A stretch of 64,000 bases of DNA from Skermanella rosea (GTDB lineage Bacteria > Pseudomonadota > Alphaproteobacteria > Azospirillales > Azospirillaceae): contig NZ_CP086114.1 in the NCBI RefSeq assembly GCF_016806835.2, positions 265,000-328,999 on the forward strand, read 5' to 3'. The notes beneath the pieces were generated by a model. The model was not told the DNA's origin. It made no database searches and worked only from the letters and a program-made list of their open reading frames with translations. This document shows, piece by piece, positions 8,192 through 16,440 of the stretch (positions within the stretch are counted from its first letter, which is position 1; every line of letters begins with the position of its first letter). Both the position numbers and the translations under genes were made by a program.

Positions 8192-8979
8192 GGCGGCTCG
8201 GCGACCTGCCCCTGATGGTCTACGGCGTGCTGGTGCTGCTGTTCCTGTTCCTGCCGATCGCCATCGTGGTGCCGATGTCGTTCTCGGCGGCCAGCTCGCT
8301 GACGTTCCCGCCGACCGAGTTCTCGCTGCGCTGGTACCAGTCCTTCTTCCAGGACCCGCGCTGGATCGAGGCGATGCGCGTGTCGCTGCTGGTCGCGTTC
8401 ATGTCGAGCCTTCTGGCGCTGGCGCTGGGCAGCGTCGCGGCCTATGGGCTGGTGCGCGGGACCTTCGCCGGGCGCCGGCTGATCGACGCCAACTTCATGG
8501 CGCCCATGATCGTGCCGCCGGTGATCACGGCGGTGGCGCTCTACATCGTGTTCGCCCGGGTCGGGCTGCTCGGCACGCTGCCCGGGCTGGTGATCGGCCA
8601 TATGCTGCTGGGCGTGCCCTACGTGGTGCTGATCATGTCGGTGGCGATCCGGTCGTTCGACGTGCGGATCGAGCAGGTGGCCTTCAGCCTGGGCGCCTCG
8701 TGGTTCACCATGTTCCGCCGGGTGCTGCTGCCCAACCTGATGCCGAGCGCCTTCGCCGCCTGGATCTTCGCCTTCATCACCAGCTTCGACGAGGTGATCG
8801 TCACCCTGTTCGTGGCGGGCGCCTACCAGACGGTCCCGAAGAAGATGTTCAACGAGCTGGTATTGCAGATCAACCCGACCATCACCGCCATCGCGACCCT
8901 GCTGATCGCGTTCAGCGTCTGCCTGTTCGTCGTCTTCGCCCTGCTGATGCGCCGGGCCGGCCTGCTCGGGCGCCGGTGA
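8188..8979 (+). CDS. ABC transporter permease, PotC type
   Basis: 263 aa with about six membrane segments and the EAA loop QVAFSLGASWFTMFRRVLLP. Length and spacing match PotC. The ATG overlaps the TGA of the upstream permease. It forms the second channel subunit of the importer. A YCII-like protein gene follows after about 100 bases, possibly in the same transcript. Confidence 0.9.
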   Translation: MRRLGDLPLMVYGVLVLLFLFLPIAIVVPMSFSAASSLTFPPTEFSLRWYQSFFQDPRWIEAMRVSLLVAFMSSLLALALGSVAAYGLVRGTFAGRRLIDANFMAPMIVPPVITAVALYIVFARVGLLGTLPGLVIGHMLLGVPYVVLIMSVAIRSFDVRIEQVAFSLGASWFTMFRRVLLPNLMPSAFAAWIFAFITSFDEVIVTLFVAGAYQTVPKKMFNELVLQINPTITAIATLLIAFSVCLFVVFALLMRRAGLLGRR

Positions 8980-9080
8980 CGCCCGCGTGAAAAAAGTCCC
9001 GGCGCCGTGTCGGCCCGTGCCAGGCTGGTTCGTCATCTGGACAGGGAGGCCGGCGCGGCCTCGATCAGCGAAGGGGAAGC

Positions 9081-9446
9081 ATGACGATGCGCGTGATGGT
9101 ACTGGTGAAGGCGACCGAGGACAGCGAGGCGGGCACCCTGCCCTCGACCGAGCTGCTGGAGGCCATGGGCAGGTTCAACGAGGAGCTGACCAAGGCCGGG
9201 ATCATGCAGGCCGGCGAGGGCCTGAAGCCGTCGTCGCAGGGCAAGCGCGTGGCCTTCGACGGCGCCGGCCGCACCGTCATCGACGGCCCCTTCGCCGCGA
9301 CCCGCGAGCTGGTCGCCGGCTTCTGGCTGTGGGAGGTCAAGGACATGGCCGAGGCGGTCGAGTGGGTGAAACGCTGCCCCAACCCGATGCCCGGCCCGAG
9401 CGAGATCGAGATCCGGCCGCTCTACGAGATGGCCGACTTCCAGTAG
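9081..9446 (+). CDS. YCII/DGPF-domain protein
   Basis: 121 aa. It begins MTMRVMVLVKATEDSEAG and contains VIDGPFAATRELVAGFWLWE, the DGPF signature of the YciI-related ferredoxin-like fold. WVKRCPNPMPG and EIEIRPLYE near the end are also typical. Family members are small cytoplasmic dimers of mostly unknown role, often next to sigma-70 ECF factors; no such factor is seen here. GGGGAAGC precedes the ATG. It may be cotranscribed with the upstream permeases. Confidence 0.85.
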   Translation: MTMRVMVLVKATEDSEAGTLPSTELLEAMGRFNEELTKAGIMQAGEGLKPSSQGKRVAFDGAGRTVIDGPFAATRELVAGFWLWEVKDMAEAVEWVKRCPNPMPGPSEIEIRPLYEMADFQ

Positions 9447-9507
9447 GGGCCGGCAGGCATCCCCCGTCCGACGGCCCCGCGGCGACCTTGGCTGCTCCTG
9501 CCGCGGG

Positions 9508-10026
9508 TTAGTCGCCGCGGATGCCGGCGGGGTACTCGGCCTCCGAGACATGCTCCGCCCACCGGACGGGGCTGCCATCCTTCGATTCCTGGATGGCGAT
9601 GTGGGCCATGGCCGTCGCCCGCGCCGCCCCGTGCCAGTGGCGGACGCCGGGCGGAAACCAGACGACGTCGCCTTCCCGGATTTCCCGGACGGGGCCACCT
9701 TCCACCTGGGTCCAGCCGGTGCCGGAGGTGACGATCAGGCGTTGGCCGAGGGGGTGCGTGTGCCAGGCCGTACGCGCTCCGGGCTCGAACCTCACCAACG
9801 CCGCCCCGACCTGCGACGGCCCGACGGGATCGAACAGCGGGGTGATCGTGGCCGTGCCCGTGAAGTATTCCGCCGGCCCAGGTCGCGGGCTCCGGGATCC
9901 GCTGCGGCTGATTTCCATCTGCTCTGCCCCTTGTTCTGGTGGATCGCTTCGTGCCTGTGCCCATGGCTGTCCCGGCGCGCAGGCGAGGAGCGACAACGGC
10001 AAGACGATCGCTGCGAGCGGCTTCAT
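9508..10026 (-). CDS. Cupin-domain lipoprotein
   Basis: 172 aa. A short lipoprotein signal MKPLAAIVLPLSLLAC ends in a lipobox (LLAC, Cys16). A single cupin domain follows: motif 1 ARTAWHTHPLGQRLIVTSG with two metal-ligand His residues, and motif 2 REGDVVWFPPGVRHWHGA. The product should be anchored to the outer or inner membrane facing the periplasm. Related single-cupin proteins near alpha/beta hydrolases and MFS exporters are often called quercetin-dioxygenase- or hydroxynitrile-lyase-like, but no reaction can be assigned here. A longer start upstream (MKPKGKIA) is possible, but the chosen ATG gives a clean lipoprotein signal. Confidence 0.82.
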   Translation of the reverse strand: MKPLAAIVLPLSLLACAPGQPWAQARSDPPEQGAEQMEISRSGSRSPRPGPAEYFTGTATITPLFDPVGPSQVGAALVRFEPGARTAWHTHPLGQRLIVTSGTGWTQVEGGPVREIREGDVVWFPPGVRHWHGAARATAMAHIAIQESKDGSPVRWAEHVSEAEYPAGIRGD

Positions 10027-10046
10027 CGCGATTTTTCCCTTCGGTT

Positions 10047-10160
10047 TCATGCCAGATGCTGGCTTAAGAAGAATCCAAGCCTGTCGAACGGGATCAGGCC
10101 GACCCGGTCGTACAGGTCCACGTGGCCGGCACCGGCCATGACCAGGAGTTCCTTCGGTTC
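10047..10160 (-). pseudogene. 3' remnant of an alpha/beta hydrolase gene
   Basis: On the minus strand, the frame ending at TGA 10047-10049 reads EPKELLVMAGAGHVDLYDRV followed by GLIPFDRLGFFLSQHLA. This resembles the C-terminus of a dienelactone-hydrolase/X-Pro-peptidase-like alpha/beta hydrolase, including the catalytic-type His in GAGHVDLYD. The frame is closed by a stop just upstream, leaving only about 37 codons. The catalytic Ser and Asp parts are gone. It lies between the MFS gene and the cupin gene. Confidence 0.6.
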
Positions 10161-10192
10161 GGCTGTTCATCCGTAGTCTCCCGATTGTTCGG

Positions 10193-11422
10193 TCAAAGAG
10201 GCGCGCTTTCCGGGCCGGCCGTCCGGCGTGCGCAGAGGACGCCGAGGAGGGCCGAGGCTCCGAGCAATGCCGCGGCTGCGGCGAAAGCCGCGCGGTGGCC
10301 GGCCGCGTCGAACAGGAACCCGCCGCCCGCAGCACCGAGCGTGATCGCGAGCTGGATCACGGCGACCATCAGGCCGCCGCCCGCCTCGGCATCTTCCGGC
10401 AGGGTCCGGCTCAGCCACGTCCACCACGCGACAGGCAGCGCGGTTCCGATCAGGCCCCAGGCCGCGAGGAGAACCGCGGTCGGCACCGGCATCGCACCCA
10501 TGGCGACGAGGCCCAGCGCGATCGCCGCCATGGCGAGCGGGGCGAGGACCAGCGTCGCGGAAAGACTCCTGGCGACGATACGGCCGATCAGCCAGGTACC
10601 GACCAGGCCCGCCCCACCCATGGCCAGCAGGATCAGCGAGAGGACCGGCACGCTCACCTGCGTGACGCTCTCCAGGAACGGGCGGATATAGGTGAACAGG
10701 GCGAACTGGCCCATGAAGAGCAGCGCCACCGCGGCCATGCCGCTCCTGGCCCGGGGCCGGCGCAGCACGCCCAGCGCGCCCGTGCCGCGGCTCGAGCGTT
10801 CGGACGGCATCGCCGGAAGGGTCAGCCACTGCCACGCGAAGGTAACCGCGGCGAGCGGGATCACCACGGAGAAGGCGCCGCGCCAGCCGATGAACTGGCC
10901 GAGGAAGCTTCCGAGCGGAGCGGCGAACGTCGTGGCGAGCGCATTGCCCCCGTTCAGCATCGCCAGCGCGCCGGGTACCTGATCCCTGGGAACCAGCCGC
11001 ATGACCGTCGCCGCCGACATCGACCAGAAGCCACCGATCGCGATGCCAAGCAGGGCGCGTCCGGCCATCAGGACCGCGAAGCCGGGAGCGAACGTCACCA
11101 GCAGGCCGGACAGCAGCATCAGCACCGTCAGGCCCAGCAGCACGGCGCGGCGATCGATCCCGGCCGTCAGCGAGGAAATGGTGAGGCTTGCCAGGACGGC
11201 GAAAAGCCCCGATACGGAAATCGCCTGTCCCGCCGCTCCCTCGGTCAGGTGGAGGTCGGACGCGATCGGCGTCAGGATGCTGACCGGCATGAATTCCGAA
11301 GCGATCAGCGTCGACACGCACAGCGTCAGCGCCAGCACCGCTCCCCAGCCGCCGGCCGCGCCACCCTGGCGCGGAAGCGGAGATATCCTGTCGACGATTT
11401 CAGAACCGGCGTTGCCTGCCAT
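10193..11422 (-). CDS. MFS transporter, DHA1 (drug:H+ antiporter-1) type
   Basis: 409 aa with twelve predicted membrane segments. The family motif between TM2 and TM3 is degenerate (LTAGIDRRAVLLGLTVLML), and ALLGIAIGGFWSMSAATVMRLVP is motif B in TM4. The general length and pattern match AraJ/YdhP-like sugar or drug efflux proteins of the inner membrane. It is followed by the hydrolase remnant and faces the LysR gene in the same orientation. Substrate unknown. Confidence 0.9.
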   Translation of the reverse strand: MAGNAGSEIVDRISPLPRQGGAAGGWGAVLALTLCVSTLIASEFMPVSILTPIASDLHLTEGAAGQAISVSGLFAVLASLTISSLTAGIDRRAVLLGLTVLMLLSGLLVTFAPGFAVLMAGRALLGIAIGGFWSMSAATVMRLVPRDQVPGALAMLNGGNALATTFAAPLGSFLGQFIGWRGAFSVVIPLAAVTFAWQWLTLPAMPSERSSRGTGALGVLRRPRARSGMAAVALLFMGQFALFTYIRPFLESVTQVSVPVLSLILLAMGGAGLVGTWLIGRIVARSLSATLVLAPLAMAAIALGLVAMGAMPVPTAVLLAAWGLIGTALPVAWWTWLSRTLPEDAEAGGGLMVAVIQLAITLGAAGGGFLFDAAGHRAAFAAAAALLGASALLGVLCARRTAGPESAPL

Positions 11423-11574
11423 GCCTCATCCCACCTGACGCTGAGTGCATCACGGCACGGGCCGTGATGCGTGACGGGACGATAATGGGGCGGGACGCCG
11501 CTGCCGGTTACCCGTCGTGTCATTGACGGGGCGATGAGCCACGCTCATCATCGAGCCTCCCAAGGCCTGGGTTC

Positions 11575-12483
11575 TCACGGGCCGAGCGGGCGCATCTCGC
11601 GGATGAGGCCGATCAGGAGGCGCAGGCCGGTCGGCAGTTGCCGGCGTCCGGAATAGTAGATGTGGAAGCCCGGTCCGACGGGCGCCCAGTCGGCGAGCAC
11701 GATGCGCAGTTGGCCGCGCCCGACCCGCGAGGCGACGCAAGGTTCCGGGAGATAGGCGAGCGCGGCGCCTCCGGTCGCGAGATCCAGCGCGAACTGGGTA
11801 TCGTCGATGGTGATCGCGCCGGGCACGTCGATCGCCATCTCCTCGCCATCCTTCTCGAACTCCCAGCGGTAGATGCTGTCGTCGCCCAGCCGTATCCGAA
11901 GGCAGCGGTGCGCGAGCAGGTCGCGCGGGTGCTCCGGCACGCCGAACCTCTCCAGGTATGCGGGCGCCCCCGCCACCACCCACCGTATGTCGCCGGACAG
12001 CCGCTGGGCGATCATGTCCTCGGGAACCGTTCCGCCGTAGCGGATCCCCGCGTCGGCTCCTTCGGCGATCACGTCCACCAGATGGTTGGAGACCGTCACG
12101 TCCACCCCGATGCCGGGGTAGCGGTCGACGAAGGCCGGGAGGACCGGTGCGAGCAGGAGCGAGCTCGCGTGCTCCAGCACGTTCAGCCGGATGCGCCCCG
12201 AGGGTTCCGTCCGGTGGCGGTTCAGCGTCTCGACCGCCGCCCCGATAGCCTCGAACGGGCCGTTGATCGCGGCGTGCAGCTCCTCGCCGGCGGCGGTGAG
12301 CGTCACGCTCCGGTTGGTGCGGTTGAGCAGCCGGACGCCGAGCCGCGTCTCGAGCCCTTTCAGCGCGTGGCTCAGCGCGGACGCGGTGACGCCTAGTTCA
12401 AGGCCCGCGCGGCGGAAGCTGCGGTGCTTGGCGATGGCGAGGAAATAGCTGAAATCCGCCAGGTCGGCGCGGTTGATCTGCAT
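11575..12483 (-). CDS. LysR-family transcriptional regulator
   Basis: 302 aa from MQINRADLADF. The N-terminal winged helix (about 5-64) includes SFRRAGLELGVTASALSHAL and LETRLGVRLLNRTNRSV. A LysR substrate-binding domain (about 92-295) follows. The alternative start 39 bases upstream adds only an arginine-rich leader and is less likely. The gene lies directly upstream of the MFS exporter on the same strand, an arrangement in which LysR proteins often control the exporter. Confidence 0.9.
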   Translation of the reverse strand: MQINRADLADFSYFLAIAKHRSFRRAGLELGVTASALSHALKGLETRLGVRLLNRTNRSVTLTAAGEELHAAINGPFEAIGAAVETLNRHRTEPSGRIRLNVLEHASSLLLAPVLPAFVDRYPGIGVDVTVSNHLVDVIAEGADAGIRYGGTVPEDMIAQRLSGDIRWVVAGAPAYLERFGVPEHPRDLLAHRCLRIRLGDDSIYRWEFEKDGEEMAIDVPGAITIDDTQFALDLATGGAALAYLPEPCVASRVGRGQLRIVLADWAPVGPGFHIYYSGRRQLPTGLRLLIGLIREMRPLGP

Positions 12484-12558
12484 GGGCGGAATATGCCGAC
12501 GCCGGCGGCGATCGGCAATCACGTTGAGTATCGCTCATCGCCGCCGGCCGCCCCCCTC

Positions 12559-13344
12559 CTACATCTTCATGCCGGGCAGGTTGAGCGACGCGGTGTTGCC
12601 GCCGTCCACCGGAAGCGCCTGGCCGGTGACGTAGCTGGCGTCGTCGCTGGCGAGGAAGGCGATGACGGCGGCCACCTCCTCCGGCCTGCCGTAGCGGCGC
12701 AGCTCGCAGCGGGCGCCGAGCCGGTCGCCCTTGCCGACGGCGCGGGCATGGTCGAAGATCCCCTGGGTCATGCCGGTCTCGATCAGGCCGGGGCAGACGG
12801 CGTTGACCCGGATGTTCCATTGGCCCAGGTCGCAGGCGGATGTCTGGGTGAAGTTGATCAGCCCCGCCTTGGAGGCGCTGTAGGCGTTCCCCCCGGCGCC
12901 CGACCTTATTCCCGCCACCGACGCGGTGTTGACGATGGCGCCCCGGCCGGCCGCCTGCATGGGACGCGAGGCGTATTTGGTGAAATTGACCGCGCCGAAC
13001 AGGTTGACCGCCATGACGCGCTGCCAGTCGCCCAGGTCCTGCTCGGTCGCGATGGCCGTGCTGCCGCCCAGGATGCCGGCATTGTTGCACAGCACGTCGA
13101 TGCGGCCGTGCCGCGCCAGGACGTCGGCGACGCAGGCCTCCACCGCCGCCTCGTCGGCGACGTCCACCGCGAAGATGCCGGACCGCGCGCCGTCCGGCAG
13201 CGCACCCGCGGTTCCGCGCAACCCTTCCTCGTCGCGGTCGACCAGGGCGACCGCCGCCCCCTCGGACGCGAGGCGCAGCGCCGTCGCGCGCCCGATGCCG
13301 CTGCCCGCCCCGGTCACCAGGGCGACCCGATCCGTGAACCGCAT
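12559..13344 (-). CDS. Short-chain dehydrogenase/reductase
   Basis: 261 aa, classical SDR. The cofactor motif TGAGSGIG is at about 11-18, the NNAG motif is in CNNAGIL (about 89-95), and the catalytic tyrosine and lysine lie in AYSASKAGLI. The C-terminal SYVTGQALPVDGG is standard. The last gene of a likely operon (acyl-CoA ligase, MaoC, SDR), it could be a 3-hydroxyacyl-CoA or alcohol dehydrogenase, but the substrate is not determined by sequence. Confidence 0.9.
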   Translation of the reverse strand: MRFTDRVALVTGAGSGIGRATALRLASEGAAVALVDRDEEGLRGTAGALPDGARSGIFAVDVADEAAVEACVADVLARHGRIDVLCNNAGILGGSTAIATEQDLGDWQRVMAVNLFGAVNFTKYASRPMQAAGRGAIVNTASVAGIRSGAGGNAYSASKAGLINFTQTSACDLGQWNIRVNAVCPGLIETGMTQGIFDHARAVGKGDRLGARCELRRYGRPEEVAAVIAFLASDDASYVTGQALPVDGGNTASLNLPGMKM

Positions 13345-13395
13345 GGATTTTCCTTCCCTCCCACAATTCCTGCCCGTTGTTCCTGAGGAACGCGG

Positions 13396-13854
13396 TCAGA
13401 CCAGATACAGCACCAGCATCTCGGCGACGCAGACCGGGCGGCTGCCGCCTTCCAGCTCCACGGTCGCCTCGATCGCGACCAGGAAGCGGCCTTCTCCCTG
13501 CGACTCCACCGACTTCAGCCTGAAGACGGCGCGGATGCGGCCGCCGGACGGGACGGGGGCGGGGAAGCGCACGCGGTTCAGCCCGTAGTTCAGCCGGGTG
13601 CCGATCCCGTCCACCGCGAAGGCCTGCGCGCCCAGCATCGGCAGCAGGGACAGCGTCAGATAGCCATGGGCGATGGTCGTCCCGAACGGCGATTCCCGCG
13701 CGGCCCGGCCGGGGTCCACGTGGATCCACTGGTGGTCGCCGGTCGCGTCGGCGAAGGTCCCGATGCGCTCCTGCCCGATCTCGACCCAGTCGCTGGTCCC
13801 CAGCTCCATGCCGATGCGCCCGATGAGCGCCGGCATCCCGCCGATGCGGTTCAT
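13396..13854 (-). CDS. MaoC-like (R)-specific enoyl-CoA hydratase
   Basis: 152 aa hot-dog fold. The catalytic motif FADATGDHQWIHVD contains the Asp/His pair, followed by IAHGYLTLSLLP. Family members hydrate trans-2-enoyl-CoA. The ATG overlaps the stop of the acyl-CoA ligase gene (ATGA), showing translational coupling. A shorter start at MELGTSDW is possible, since the first 15 residues are not conserved in type. Confidence 0.88.
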   Translation of the reverse strand: MNRIGGMPALIGRIGMELGTSDWVEIGQERIGTFADATGDHQWIHVDPGRAARESPFGTTIAHGYLTLSLLPMLGAQAFAVDGIGTRLNYGLNRVRFPAPVPSGGRIRAVFRLKSVESQGEGRFLVAIEATVELEGGSRPVCVAEMLVLYLV

Positions 13855-15437
13855 GCTCCCCGTTCTCCCTGCCAATAGGGCGCCCGCAGCTCGCGCTTCA
13901 GCACCTTGCCGATCTCGCTGCGCGGCAGCGACTCCCGCAACTCCAGCCCGGACAGCCGGTGCGTCCGGCCCAGCCGCCCGTTGGCCCAGGCCAGCAGGTC
14001 CGCCGCATCGACGGTCCGGCCGGGCTTCAGCACCACGAAGCCCAGCGGGGTCTCCCCCCAGTCCGGGCTGGGCGCCGCGACGACCGCCGCCTCCGCCACC
14101 GCGTCGTGGGACAGCAGCACCTGCTCCAGGTCGCTGGCGTAGATGTTGAAGCCGCCGGACAGGATCATGTCCTTGCGCCGGTCCAGCAGATAGAGGAATC
14201 CGTCCTCGTCGAACCGGCCGAGGTCGCCGGAGCGGATGAAGGCCTCGCCCTCCGGGCTGAACCAGACGGCCTCGCGGGTCGCGGCCGGCGCGCCGTGGTA
14301 GCCGCTCATCATGGTGGAGGACCGGCCGACGATCTCCCCGGTTCCGCCGCGCGGCAGTTCGCGGCCCCGCTCGTCGATGATGCGGATGTCGGCGCCGCCG
14401 GCCGGCCTTCCCACGGAGTCCAGCTTGCCGGGAAAGGCCGACGCATCCAGCACGGTGCTGACGCCGCCCTCGGTCATGCCGTAGCCGTCCAGCATCCTGC
14501 CGGGCCAGCGCTCCAGGATCGCGCGCAGCACGGGAGCCCGCAGCGGCGCGCTGGTCGACATCTTGGCGCGGAACGAGGACAGGTCGAACCTGTCGAAGTC
14601 GGGCAATGCCAGGATGCGCTCGTACTGGACGGGGACCAGCATGGTGTGGGTGGCGCGCTCGCACTCCGCCACCTCCAGGTAGCCGCGCGCGTCGAACTTC
14701 CGCATCAGCACGACCGTCCCGCCGCCCGCCAGGGTCGGCAGCAGCGCCACCAGCGTGGTGTTGGAGTAGAGCGGCGTCGCGACCAGCGTGACCGCGTCCC
14801 CGCCCAGGCCGTAGGCCGCGACCCGCTGGCGGTTCTGGCGCGAGCGGAAGCGGTGGTCGTGCAGGATGCCCTTGGGCACGCTGGTCGTGCCGGAGCTGTA
14901 GATGATGTCGAACGCGTCGTCCGGCCCCGGCTCGACATCCTGCGGGTCCGCCGCCGCGCCGAGCCAGTCCTCCAGCCCCATCCAGGCCCCGTCCGCGAAG
15001 TCCAGGCCGACCCGGACGGGAACGCCGCCCGCGATCTCCTCCGCCGCTGGCCGGTACCGCGCGGAGGCGAACAGGAAGCGCCCCCCGCTGTCCGCCAGCA
15101 TCCCGCCGAGCGTCCGGGGGGTGGCGGAGGTCGGCAGCGGCACCATGCAGCCGCCGGCGGCCAGCGTGCCGAGATAGAGGGCCACGAAGTCGGCCGAGTT
15201 CTCCGACAGGCAGGCGACCCGGCCGCCGGTGCGGAGCCCGGCTGCCGCGAGGGCCGCCGCGACGCGGTCGACCCGGCGGCCCAGCTCTCCCCAGGCGACC
15301 GTCCGTCCGCCGTCGCGGATCGCGGGATGGCCGGCGCGGGCAACGGCGTGGCGGCGCACCAGTGCCGGCATCGGTTCGAACACCTCGCCCCGCACTGGGG
15401 CGGGGACGATGGTCGGGGGAGCGGCGGTCATGGCCAT
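13851..15437 (-). CDS. AMP-forming acyl-CoA synthetase/ligase
   Basis: 528 aa ANL-superfamily enzyme. The P-loop-like A3 motif IIYSSGTTSVPKG is at about 177-189, the A5 motif MLDGYGMTEGG at about 325, the A7/A8 hinge SGDLGRFDEDGFLYLLDRRKD at about 415-435, and the A10 lysine in PRSEIGKVLKREL near the C-terminus. It activates a carboxylic acid with ATP to acyl-AMP, then to acyl-CoA. It heads a minus-strand operon with MaoC and SDR genes and diverges from the enoyl-CoA hydratase at 15639. Chain length or aromatic preference is unknown. Confidence 0.92.
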   Translation of the reverse strand: MAMTAAPPTIVPAPVRGEVFEPMPALVRRHAVARAGHPAIRDGGRTVAWGELGRRVDRVAAALAAAGLRTGGRVACLSENSADFVALYLGTLAAGGCMVPLPTSATPRTLGGMLADSGGRFLFASARYRPAAEEIAGGVPVRVGLDFADGAWMGLEDWLGAAADPQDVEPGPDDAFDIIYSSGTTSVPKGILHDHRFRSRQNRQRVAAYGLGGDAVTLVATPLYSNTTLVALLPTLAGGGTVVLMRKFDARGYLEVAECERATHTMLVPVQYERILALPDFDRFDLSSFRAKMSTSAPLRAPVLRAILERWPGRMLDGYGMTEGGVSTVLDASAFPGKLDSVGRPAGGADIRIIDERGRELPRGGTGEIVGRSSTMMSGYHGAPAATREAVWFSPEGEAFIRSGDLGRFDEDGFLYLLDRRKDMILSGGFNIYASDLEQVLLSHDAVAEAAVVAAPSPDWGETPLGFVVLKPGRTVDAADLLAWANGRLGRTHRLSGLELRESLPRSEIGKVLKRELRAPYWQGERGA

Positions 15438-15518
15438 GGTTCCTGTTCTTCTTGTCCCGTTCTTCCTCCCGGGGTCTTGCCGGATCGTTACACGAGCCGT
15501 CGCAGAGTGTCAAATCGT

Positions 15519-15533
15519 CGAAACTCTATTTCG
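15519..15533. promoter_or_regulatory. Candidate operator CGAAA-N5-TTTCG in the divergent acyl-CoA promoter region
   Basis: A perfect 5-bp inverted repeat with a 5-base spacer lies between the acyl-CoA ligase and enoyl-CoA hydratase genes. The overlapping octamer ATTTCGCA (15528-15535) also appears, inverted, upstream of the fused beta-oxidation gene (42996-43003). It is a plausible common regulator site; the binding protein is unknown. Confidence 0.35.
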
Positions 15534-15638
15534 CATGGCGGTATAAAACGGCCCGGGATCGGTTTACATCGCCCAGGCGATCCTTTATGCAGACCTCGAA
15601 AAACCGAATTCCGCGGAAAAGCGGCGGGGGAGGAAACG

Positions 15639-16430
15639 ATGACGGAACTGCTTGAAGAGCAGCGGGGGCGGGTGCTGGTCCTGACCATCAGCGATCCGGC
15701 GACACGGAACGCGCTGGGGCCCGACGTCTATGCCAAGGGCAGCGAGGCGCTGCGCCGGGCCGCCTGGGACCCCGGCATCGGCGCGGTCGTGCTGACCGGC
15801 GCGGGCGACGCCTTCTGCAGCGGCGGCAACCTGAACCGCCTCGCCGGACTGCGCGACGGGCCGCCCGGGCAGGCGGCCGGACAGGCCGAGGCGGGGATCG
15901 ACCTGCTGCACGGCTGGATACGGCTGCTGCGCGCGTGCCCAAAGCCGGTGATCGCCGCGGTCGAGGGGGTGGCCGCCGGGGCCGGCTTCTCGGTGGCGCT
16001 GGCCTGCGACATGATCGTGGCGGCCAAGGACGCCCGTTTCGTGCTGGCCTATGTCAAGGTCGGCCTCAGCCCCGACGGCGGCGCCACCGCGTTCCTGGCC
16101 CGGTCGCTGCCGCGCCAGACGGTGGCCGAGATCGCGATGGAGGGCGGCACGGTCGAGGCGGAACGCCTGCACCGGCTGGGCGTGGTCAACGCCCTGTGCG
16201 AACCCGGCACGGTGCTGGAAGCGGCGGTCGGCCGCGCCCGGCGGCTGGCCGAGGGTCCGTCCGCGGCCATCACCTCGATCAAGCGCCTGGTCGACGCGGC
16301 GCAGGACGGCGATCTCGACTCCCAGCTCGACCGCGAGCGCCGGGCTTTCGTCCGCAACCTACTCCATGCCGACGCCGGGGAGGGCATCGCCGCCTTCCTG
16401 GAAAAGCGTCCCGCCCATTTCCACCCTTGA
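15639..16430 (+). CDS. Enoyl-CoA hydratase/isomerase family protein
   Basis: 263 aa crotonase fold. The oxyanion-hole motifs are GDAFCSGGNLNRL (about 60-72) and AVEGVAAGAGFSVALACDMI (about 103-122). The canonical catalytic glutamate in the second motif is not clear, so a non-hydratase crotonase reaction is possible. GGGGGAGGAAACG precedes the ATG. It is the first gene of a plus-strand pair with the flavin oxidoreductase and diverges from the acyl-CoA ligase operon, suggesting degradation of one acyl or aryl acid. Confidence 0.9.
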   Translation: MTELLEEQRGRVLVLTISDPATRNALGPDVYAKGSEALRRAAWDPGIGAVVLTGAGDAFCSGGNLNRLAGLRDGPPGQAAGQAEAGIDLLHGWIRLLRACPKPVIAAVEGVAAGAGFSVALACDMIVAAKDARFVLAYVKVGLSPDGGATAFLARSLPRQTVAEIAMEGGTVEAERLHRLGVVNALCEPGTVLEAAVGRARRLAEGPSAAITSIKRLVDAAQDGDLDSQLDRERRAFVRNLLHADAGEGIAAFLEKRPAHFHP

Positions 16431-16440
16431 GGTCTGGGCG

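Noticed and set aside
13851..16430. Long open frames antisense to the acyl-CoA ligase and other genes
   Set aside because: They are composition shadows of the real genes in high-GC DNA, with arginine/proline-rich translations and no family motifs.
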